Positions 1 to 5,318 of a stretch of DNA of 5,318 bases are shown in pieces. The DNA is taken from NCBI GenBank assembly GCA_035275625.1, contig DATEMK010000374.1:1-5318 (forward strand), given 5' to 3'. Positions within the stretch are counted from its first letter, which is position 1, and every line of letters begins with the position of its first letter. The position numbers were made by a program, and so were the translations under genes. The notes below the pieces were generated by a model that searched no databases, had not been told where the DNA came from, and saw only the letters and a list, made by a program, of their open reading frames with translations. This DNA is from DATEMK01 sp035275625. GTDB taxonomy: Bacteria > Bacteroidota > Bacteroidia > AKYH767-A > OLB10.

Positions 1-3000
1 CATCAAATGATCCGTCATCATTGTTAACAGTAGTTACAATTTCAAACCTGACTTCCTTGCCGAAATTAACAGGAATCAATTTTGAATATGTATCACCGCC
101 ATTCAGATCAATTTGTGTGAGGCGATAAAATTGCATACCTACTACAGGATTATAATCATAAGTACTGTAATTCAATGTACTTGTGCTGGGTCCTTTGCTT
201 TGCAGTCTGTCAATGAAATTGAAGTCTGAAGTGTTGGTGGTTCTTTCAACAATAAATTTATCAGTATTAGTTTCCGATGCCGTTGTCCAATCCAGCCTTA
301 CTTTATCTTTTTCCGGTTTTGCTGTAAAATTAAGCAGGCTGCTTATTGGTAATGGGTTGGGTAAAAGAGATAACACCCAGGCAACGTTAAAATTATTTAC
401 ACCATTGGCAGGAACCAAATTAGCATTCGCGCCAGGCACTATAGAAGGCCACCAACCGGGGCCCACAGATAAGTATCCCGGTATAGGAGCTCCTGTGTTA
501 TCCCATCTCTGAGCAACATATGTTCCAGTGCCGCTTGTTGGTTGTTCAATACCTGCCCATCCGAAAATAAGATCCGCAACTGATCCAGTACCTGTATTGG
601 TCATTGGCCAGAATCGTTTAACCAGATTAGGAGCATCTGTAACGGTAGGGTTGTAATATTGATTAAGTGTTGTTACACCGGTTGGCCAGGGCAGCAATGA
701 AAGCGGGGTTGTACTTGGATAATATGTCGCAATCGTTAAATCTGTGGTTCCTGCCGTAGGAGTATATGTAAAAGGAATATATTGATTAGCGGCATTCGCG
801 AAGGGGAATAAGTGAGCACCTGTATTTGCTCCCATCTGCCAGTTTACCCTTCCATAATTCGGTGGTAAATCTTCGCTATATAAATACCCGGTATTGGGTG
901 CTAACCTTGTTATTGCTCCCTTATCTCCGTTTTTAATTGTTAATGTCAATTGATTCAGGTACAGCCTGCCATTTTGCATCCAGAGTGTATCATTCACTGT
1001 GGCAGCTGTCATTTGCCTGGTGGATCCAACGCCAGAATGGTTTATTTTCAGCTCATCAAATGTTGTCGGATTGGGTCCGGCAATATTCTGCGCACTGCTT
1101 CCCATAAAGGTAACTATGCTGTTTGCCGGAACAAAGTCTCCGTAATTAGCCCAGTTGGCTGTGGTGGCTCCATTTGTTTCCAGCTGTATCGGGAACTTCT
1201 GGAATACACGGTGAAACATAAAGGTGAGGTTCGGGCGGAAGTCGCTTGCCTGCCTGAAAGTCAGATTTGTACCATTGGGTGCCGTATTTGTCCATAAGCA
1301 TGCTGCAGGAACATAAGCTCCCAGGTTTGACAGCATCAAAATAGATCTGTATCCCACCGTTTGAGTCTGCCAGGTATCATCGTTCAAAGATGCTGCAGCA
1401 GCAGAATAGCAAATTTCTACTATCAGGGGTGTTGCAGGATTATTAGTAAATGTAAATGGAGCTCCGTTAAGCGTTATAGTATAGTTGCCGCTGCCATTAG
1501 CAGGGATGCTGGAGAAATTGATAACTCCGTTAAATACATTTACAGGAGCTGATGCCTGCGGTGCACGGCAATCTGCCGGTGCTACAGGAACCGGCATGGT
1601 ATAGCCCACATTAGTAAAGGCAGGATATGTAGCATTATTTGTGGCATAATACATATTAATACTTACCGTGTAAGGCTGGGTTGATCTGCGCACTCTTATA
1701 GGAACAACGATCGCATCAAACACATCTCCCTGAATCATTCCTTGCGCCAGCAGTTCATTGGTCTTATACATCAGCTGCACTTTCTGCTCTCTGAAACTTT
1801 GCCTGAAGGGCAGCCAGGTAGTATTCACATTTACACCGTTTGATAAAACGGCATTGGCATTATAAGATGAATCTACAATAAGGGCACTTGTATTTACGGC
1901 TGTCGAAACTCCGATGGAAAGCGAGTCAGAAACTCTTAAGGAACCTGCTATGGGCGAATTTACTTCCACCGTATCATTCAAAATAATTAATTTTCTTGTG
2001 GTGGCATTATATCCGACTCCGGCAACTGTTTTTATAACAGGATGATAAGTGCCGTTACCGCGGTTAAATGCCTGCGCTCCTTTGCCCGGTATCAATGCAT
2101 TATCATTAATAGTCGGAACTCCACCGCACCAGTTGGAATTCACATTCCAGTCATCGGTATAGCCTAACCATATTTTCCATCCTGGGTATAAGGGGCTGCA
2201 ATCGGGTCTCAGTGTTACGGTATAATCTTCCACTTCTCCATAATAACCGTTACCGCATGCATCCATACTAGGGTTGGCATACCATTCTCTTACCCGCAGT
2301 GTGGTTTGTCCGAAATATCCTGTAGTTGCGCCATTTGGAACCAGGAACGATACCGGTCCCAGCCATGTTAACGCATTCATATATCCTGACTGGCATATTT
2401 TTTCTCCTCCCGCTGCAGGTACCATTGTATTACTAAATACCCCATTGTGGTTAAAATCTATCCATGCTGCAACGCAGTTGGCTCCATACCATGTTCCCAC
2501 TTGAATACTAATTTGATAAGAAGTGCCCCCGTTTGCAAGGAACACTGCCGTACGGCTGCTGTTTCCAGGTCCGCACATATTCGGAACACTTGCTGAAGGA
2601 ATTTTAGTATAATCAGGAGGGTGCGGGCTGAAAGGCGTATTCGTGCCAAGCTGTAACATAGTAGGGCTTGTTATGCAAGGGTCAGCAGGAGCTCCAAGAC
2701 CTGCTCCGGGAGGAAACGATCCCACCGGGCACTCTGTATGATCATTGTCAATTCCGGGTGGATAGGAAGGGTCACCTGCGCAAATAACTCTCTTCACATA
2801 ATCATTATTCGTAAACGATCCGTTCAGCCACGATGTTCCTGCCACATAGGAAGGTGTACAGTAAGCCACGTCTATAAGCCTTGCTCCGTTCAGGGCACAA
2901 CCTACTCCGCCACACATATTAGTGACAGTTGTCGGACAGGTATTTATTGTAGCCGATATAAAATCAGCATCCACATAATCATTTGCTGTAGCTGTTCCTG

Positions 3001-4069
3001 AAATATCATAAGTAATCCAGAAATAATTATTTCCGTTGAGCAATCCTCCGCCATAGGCAGCAAAATTTGCAGCAATAGGAGTAATAGAATAATTTGGTAC
3101 GGGAAAGGCTGGACCTGCATAAGAACCGACAAGAAGTGCATTCGTAAGTGAAAAACTATTTGTTCCGCCTGTCCACCATAATTTTACTCCACCCGTTCCT
3201 GAATTTGCTATGTCATTTCCCGGATTGGTACTGCCATTGTGTGTAAATGTGAATGCACCCATTGGACACTGCGTAAGTTCTCTGTTTACAGTAACCCTGC
3301 ATCCTATGATCCAGTTATTAGGCCCGTTTACAGGAGGTCCGGCTACGTTTGCCAGGTTCTGAAAATCAAGACCTACAGAGACAAATGTCTGTGCGCTCGG
3401 ATAAGTCTGGATGGAGAAATCATCAATATAAACGTTCGCGCCTGCTGCACCGTTATCGGTTACCTTTATAATAATATACAAAGTGCTGGTATTAAACGCA
3501 GCGCCAGCCGGGATTTGAAAAGTGTGCTGTGACCAAACGCCACAGGGATCTACAGGCGCTGTACCACAAGGACGGGGAATATTAAAAAATGCCGTTACCG
3601 CATCCTGCAACAGCGTTCCCGGACCTATTGTCGGATCAGGGTTGTTATTTGCATACACTTGTATGTTGTCATTTCCTGCTGTTGCCTCACGGTAAACCCA
3701 AAAGCTTACAGTGGAAGCTCCCGGTCGCGCAGTCAGGTCATACGGCCTGGATACAAGATATCCCTGCTCACCTCCTGTCATGATGTATGCCGAGCGGAAT
3801 CGTACCATTCCGGGGCTGCCGCCTCGTGGTGCACAGGCTGGGAGAACTCCCACATTCACACGGTCCCAGTAATTGTTCGCGTCTGTGCTGGGTGCGATTT
3901 TTCCTGATACCCATCCGAATGGCAATTCGGTATTGGGCCATGCCGTTCCCGTAAAATTGTTGTCAAAATTTTCGGTTTTTACGACCTGGGCTTTGGCTGT
4001 TTGCACCGCAAAAATCATTATTGCCGCAACAGCTAAAATTCGTGATACAGAAGTAAATTTACTAATCAT
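1..4069 (-). CDS. Large multidomain secreted surface protein, probable T9SS cargo (C-terminus outside window)
   Basis: Start at 4069 begins a signal peptide: K4 and R10, a hydrophobic core at residues 11-22, and an AKA|Q cleavage site after residue 27. The frame then stays open for 1356 codons to the window edge. Modules seen, by residue: about 33-222, a jelly-roll (MAM-like, 'choice-of-anchor J' type) domain ending in VYIDDFSIQ; about 258-380, a BNR_assoc_N-like domain (GSTNPGNDIA, WWTGGTNSFS, NNYFWITYDIS, DYVDADF); about 404-622, a GEVED domain (WIDFNHNG at 536-543, GEVEDYTV from 611); 634-652, a DWNVNSNWCGGVP module; about 975-1020, an 'F-x-GS...Q-I-x-G...F-x-x-L-x-I-N' segment; RFWPM at 1152-1156; about 1248-1325, an Fn3-like pre-sorting domain (LDWTTASETN, FYRLTQID, TYSK). 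Family knowledge: such proteins cross the outer membrane through T9SS and act as adhesins or bind polymers. The sorting domain, normally about 80 residues more, is not visible. No catalytic motif was recognised, so the exact ligand or function is unknown. Confidence 0.93.
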   Translation of the reverse strand, partial: MISKFTSVSRILAVAAIMIFAVQTAKAQVVKTENFDNNFTGTAWPNTELPFGWVSGKIAPSTDANNYWDRVNVGVLPACAPRGGSPGMVRFRSAYIMTGGEQGYLVSRPYDLTARPGASTVSFWVYREATAGNDNIQVYANNNPDPTIGPGTLLQDAVTAFFNIPRPCGTAPVDPCGVWSQHTFQIPAGAAFNTSTLYIIIKVTDNGAAGANVYIDDFSIQTYPSAQTFVSVGLDFQNLANVAGPPVNGPNNWIIGCRVTVNRELTQCPMGAFTFTHNGSTNPGNDIANSGTGGVKLWWTGGTNSFSLTNALLVGSYAGPAFPVPNYSITPIAANFAAYGGGLLNGNNYFWITYDISGTATANDYVDADFISATINTCPTTVTNMCGGVGCALNGARLIDVAYCTPSYVAGTSWLNGSFTNNDYVKRVICAGDPSYPPGIDNDHTECPVGSFPPGAGLGAPADPCITSPTMLQLGTNTPFSPHPPDYTKIPSASVPNMCGPGNSSRTAVFLANGGTSYQISIQVGTWYGANCVAAWIDFNHNGVFSNTMVPAAGGEKICQSGYMNALTWLGPVSFLVPNGATTGYFGQTTLRVREWYANPSMDACGNGYYGEVEDYTVTLRPDCSPLYPGWKIWLGYTDDWNVNSNWCGGVPTINDNALIPGKGAQAFNRGNGTYHPVIKTVAGVGYNATTRKLIILNDTVEVNSPIAGSLRVSDSLSIGVSTAVNTSALIVDSSYNANAVLSNGVNVNTTWLPFRQSFREQKVQLMYKTNELLAQGMIQGDVFDAIVVPIRVRRSTQPYTVSINMYYATNNATYPAFTNVGYTMPVPVAPADCRAPQASAPVNVFNGVINFSSIPANGSGNYTITLNGAPFTFTNNPATPLIVEICYSAAAASLNDDTWQTQTVGYRSILMLSNLGAYVPAACLWTNTAPNGTNLTFRQASDFRPNLTFMFHRVFQKFPIQLETNGATTANWANYGDFVPANSIVTFMGSSAQNIAGPNPTTFDELKINHSGVGSTRQMTAATVNDTLWMQNGRLYLNQLTLTIKNGDKGAITRLAPNTGYLYSEDLPPNYGRVNWQMGANTGAHLFPFANAANQYIPFTYTPTAGTTDLTIATYYPSTTPLSLLPWPTGVTTLNQYYNPTVTDAPNLVKRFWPMTNTGTGSVADLIFGWAGIEQPTSGTGTYVAQRWDNTGAPIPGYLSVGPGWWPSIVPGANANLVPANGVNNFNVAWVLSLLPNPLPISSLLNFTAKPEKDKVRLDWTTASETNTDKFIVERTTNTSDFNFIDRLQSKGPSTSTLNYSTYDYNPVVGMQFYRLTQIDLNGGDTYSKLIPVNFGKEVRFEIVTTVNNDDGSFD

Positions 4070-4142
4070 AATTATTGTGGTTTAGATACGTTAATTGTCT
4101 GTTTAATTTTTTACTGATTATTCATTGCCAATTATAAGAGTA

Positions 4143-4172
4143 CAAAACTATGAAATCTTACTTATTAACAAT
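4143..4172 (-). promoter_or_regulatory. Candidate Bacteroidota sigma-70-type promoter of the large surface-protein gene
   Basis: Read on the minus strand, 4150-4143 is TAGTTTTG, an exact match to the Bacteroidota -7 consensus TAnnTTTG. ATTG at 4172-4169 stands 18 bases upstream and matches three of four bases of the -33 TTTG box. The expected transcript start leaves an AT-rich leader of about 65-70 nt before the ATG at 4069. No Shine-Dalgarno sequence precedes that ATG, as is usual in this phylum. The call rests on consensus matching only. Confidence 0.5.
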
Positions 4173-4211
4173 ACAGTTTTTTGGTCAATCGTGATGTTTA
4201 ATAAGCAAGAT
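4155..4211. repeat. Imperfect inverted repeat overlapping the candidate -33 box
   Basis: The left arm at 4155-4170 (ATCTTACTTATTAACA) and the right arm at 4195-4211 (TGTTTAATAAGCAAGAT) are reverse complements except for one mismatch and one extra base, separated by 24 bases. The left arm covers part of the spacer and touches the candidate -33 element of the minus-strand promoter. It could be a dimeric regulator's operator or a cruciform. Both arms are AT-rich, so chance similarity cannot be excluded. Confidence 0.45.
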
Positions 4212-4348
4212 ACTTTATTTAAGGTGTCGAAATTAGATATTATTTTATTAACATCCAAATAATTTTTCAAATTGTTAATAAAATTATATGAAAAATAATA
4301 CTTTTTACGTATATTATCCATTTCCCTGAACTTTATAAAAGCAAATAT

Positions 4349-4378
4349 AAAAAAAAGATGCCAGTTACGGCATCTTTT
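4349..4378 (-). terminator. Rho-independent terminator, strongest for minus-strand transcripts
   Basis: A perfect 10-bp stem (4353-4362 with 4369-4378) closes a 6-base loop (4363-4368). The GATGCC/GGCATC core is flanked by A and T runs. On the minus strand the stem runs into eight consecutive T (4356-4349), a good intrinsic terminator. On the plus strand only four T follow, all within the stem. It lies about 110 bases downstream of the last stop of the decayed minus-strand gene and upstream of the surface-protein promoter, so it probably ended that gene's transcript and separates the two units. Confidence 0.8.
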
Positions 4379-4403
4379 CAGAATCTTTATTTCACTTAAA
4401 ATT

Positions 4404-4439
4404 GACTTCCCCTATTGCTAACTGCCACGGCCGACTGCC
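4404..4439 (-). repeat. Degenerate GCAGTnn heptad-like stretch
   Basis: On the minus strand the stretch splits into GCAGTCG, GCCGTG, GCAGTTA, GCAATAG and GGGAAGT, spaced 7, 6, 7 and 7 bases. It resembles a worn array of GCAGT-type heptads, which I recall as intergenic repeats in some Bacteroidota. Only two units are clean, so the assignment is tentative and it may just be low-complexity sequence. Confidence 0.25.
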
Positions 4440-4486
4440 CCTTCTGCTTTCTCCCTTCCCACTGTAAAATCCCCTTCAAACAAGGG

Positions 4487-4860
4487 TTACAGCGTCACAC
4501 TAACGCGCTTGCGGACTCCCGCTGTAAGCGTCTTCGGAAGGAGCTGTTGCGTATATCCGTCACATTTCCACGCGGCATGTAAGCGCTCCCTCGCTCATCT
4601 GGGTAAAAAATGCCTTGCCGTCAGGTCCGGTCACCAGCGATTTATCCGTATTCTTAATGCTCACTCAACCCCTGCTTTTGCCGCCCGTTCACTTTCACAA
4701 GAACCTCGAATGCATTAATTCTTTTCACCTTAGTGGCGGCTTCCGCCTGACTGTCGTTCAGTGACTGCGTAAATTCCTCCCGCTTTGCCTTAAACGATTC
4801 CCACACTAAATTATAAGCTGCCGGGAAAGTATCGGGTATATTTTTCCCACCCTCACCCTT
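4487..4860 (-). pseudogene. Decayed gene: helical segment plus carboxypeptidase-regulatory-like C-terminus
   Basis: Three minus-strand frames join into one plausible protein. Frame one, from about 4860 to a stop at 4654-4656, gives a charged helical stretch (FPAAYNLVWESFKAKREEF, then INAFEVLVKVN). Frame two, about 4664 to a stop at 4560-4562, gives VSIKNTDKSLVTGPDGKAF and SEGALTCRVEM. Frame three, 4561 to a stop at 4487-4489, gives DGYTQQLL and TLTAGVRKRVSVTL. The order 'V-x-x-x-x-TGPDGKAFF...EGALTCRVEM | DGY...L-x-AG-x-x-x-x-V-x-L-stop' matches the carboxypeptidase-regulatory-like beta-sandwich pattern. Removing one base near 4562 fuses frames two and three exactly (VEM-DGY). A one-base surplus near the GGGG run at 4669-4672 would shift frame one into frame two, though a TGA then remains nearby. 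Frame one has no ATG, so the 5' end is also lost; it stays open to 4942, under the divergent gene. Programmed frameshifting or sequencing error are less likely alternatives. Confidence 0.72.
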
Positions 4861-4879
4861 CAGAATTTCCCCGTTTTTA

Positions 4880-4887
4880 TATATTTG
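4880..4887 (+). promoter_or_regulatory. Candidate -7 box of the small plus-strand gene
   Basis: TATATTTG is an exact match to the Bacteroidota TAnnTTTG element and ends only 9 bases before the ATG at 4897. If used, it would give a nearly leaderless mRNA. No convincing -33 TTTG is seen about 17-23 bases upstream, which lowers confidence. The box lies in the region next to or inside the eroded 5' end of the dead minus-strand gene. Confidence 0.35.
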
Positions 4888-4896
4888 ACAGCAATC

Positions 4897-5280
4897 ATGA
4901 AACCTAAAAACATTTTCCTCTATGCCCTTGCATTTATCGCATTAATCATCGTCATTAAAGTCATCGGCATCTATACAAACCGCGAAAAAATATTCGCTCA
5001 ATACCAATCCCAGGCTGCCATCCTCACCATCTACCAGGCAGGCAAAAACTTCAGTGTCGAAATAAAATACAAAGCCGACAATTTTATAGAAAGATTTAAA
5101 ACAGCTCCCGTCAAAAGAGAAAGTGACAGGGGCATGTACATCAATTATATTTCGCGCGGAAACAGGCACATGCTCATCATCCCCCTGACCCCCGACACCA
5201 TTGAGCCAATGGTCAAAGTAAACGATACACTCGGCATCAAACTCACCACCATCCAAAAACCCCTCCTGTGGCACGATTAA
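4897..5280 (+). CDS. Small membrane-anchored protein of unknown function (127 aa)
   Basis: I do not recognise the family. The ATG at 4897 is preferred over the in-frame TTG at 4885 because it directly precedes a typical positive N-terminus (K2, K4) and a hydrophobic segment at about residues 6-26 with one internal lysine (K21). No lipobox is present and there is no cysteine at all. The remaining ~100 residues are soluble and mixed in charge, with alternating beta-like patterns (FSVEIKYKADN, MYINYISRG, HMLIIPLTP, GIKLTTIQ), suggesting a small beta-rich domain held at the inner membrane. No Shine-Dalgarno sequence is visible. Codons favour C-ending forms (ATC, CTC, ACC, CCC), somewhat unlike the large gene. 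It is divergent from the surface-protein gene and separated from it by a pseudogene. The opposite-strand frame over the same DNA is an acidic shadow. That it is a real gene is likely; its function is unknown. Confidence 0.7.
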   Translation: MKPKNIFLYALAFIALIIVIKVIGIYTNREKIFAQYQSQAAILTIYQAGKNFSVEIKYKADNFIERFKTAPVKRESDRGMYINYISRGNRHMLIIPLTPDTIEPMVKVNDTLGIKLTTIQKPLLWHD

Positions 5281-5318
5281 TAAACAAAAAATTTGATTAC
5301 CCTGGAACCCTCCCTTTG

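Larger units (their letters stand above)
4070..4486. other. Intergenic region without a gene
   Basis: No reading frame here on either strand looks protein-coding. The left part (4070-4350) is strongly AT-rich and carries the candidate promoter and inverted repeat. The terminator hairpin follows at 4349-4378. The right part (4380-4486) is more GC-rich, with a degenerate heptad-like stretch at 4404-4439. It also has a small 5-bp stem-loop (4472-4476 with 4482-4486) directly after the dead gene's stop codon. Confidence 0.7.

Noticed and set aside
183..4085. Several plus-strand and minus-strand open frames of 60-115 codons in this interval
   Set aside because: All lie inside the 1356-codon minus-strand frame but in other frames. 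They lack domain-like sequence, and the long frame carries clear family motifs throughout.
4129..4136. TATAATTG on the minus strand as the -7 box
   Set aside because: It has one mismatch and no TTTG at acceptable spacing upstream.
4342..4349. TATATTTG on the minus strand as a promoter for the surface-protein gene
   Set aside because: It fits TAnnTTTG but sits directly behind the terminator's T run, has no -33 box at the right spacing and would give a leader of about 270 nt. The box at 4143-4150 fits better.
4472..4486. Small stem-loop (CCCTT/AAGGG) just after the dead gene's stop as a terminator
   Set aside because: It has only five base pairs and no proper T run. The hairpin at 4349-4378 is much stronger.
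4509..4718. Plus-strand open frame of 69 codons
   Set aside because: It is antisense to the decayed minus-strand gene, whose three-frame translation is far more protein-like.
4885..4896. TTG at 4885 as the start of the small gene
   Set aside because: It would add only four residues and would overlap the TAnnTTTG box. The ATG at 4897 immediately precedes the membrane segment.
4942..5274. Minus-strand open frame of 110 codons opposite the small gene
   Set aside because: Its product is very acidic and shows no motif. It mirrors the plus-strand gene, which has a better N-terminus with a membrane segment.

Overview
The window looks like Bacteroidota (Bacteroidetes) DNA. The evidence is a giant secreted protein built from modules typical of type IX secretion (T9SS) cargo, promoter-like TAnnTTTG boxes, starts without a Shine-Dalgarno sequence, and AT-rich intergenic DNA. 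Genus and species cannot be told from this sequence.

Layout. (1) Positions 1-4069, minus strand: one uninterrupted reading frame of 1356 codons that starts at 4069 and runs off the left edge. I translated every codon; there is no stop and no frame change. It has a signal peptide, an N-terminal jelly-roll-like domain, a BNR_assoc_N-like domain, a GEVED domain, a 'DWNxxxNW' module, further beta-rich segments and the Fn3-like domain that usually precedes a T9SS C-terminal sorting domain. The sorting domain itself would lie just outside the window. (2) Positions 4070-4486: AT-rich intergenic DNA with a likely promoter for the large gene, an imperfect inverted repeat over its upstream half, and a strong hairpin terminator facing the minus strand. 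(3) Positions 4487 to about 4860, minus strand: a decayed gene that is readable only by joining three frames. Its C-terminal half resembles a carboxypeptidase-regulatory-like beta-sandwich. (4) Positions 4897-5280, plus strand: an intact small gene for a 127-residue protein with an N-terminal membrane segment, of unknown function. Positions 5281-5318 hold nothing I can identify.

How they relate. The large gene and the small plus-strand gene are divergent, with the dead gene between them. The terminator at 4349-4378 points the right way to have ended transcription of the dead gene and to insulate the adhesin promoter. Nothing in the sequence ties the small membrane protein functionally to the adhesin. 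No tRNA, rRNA, CRISPR array, transposase or other mobile element was seen.
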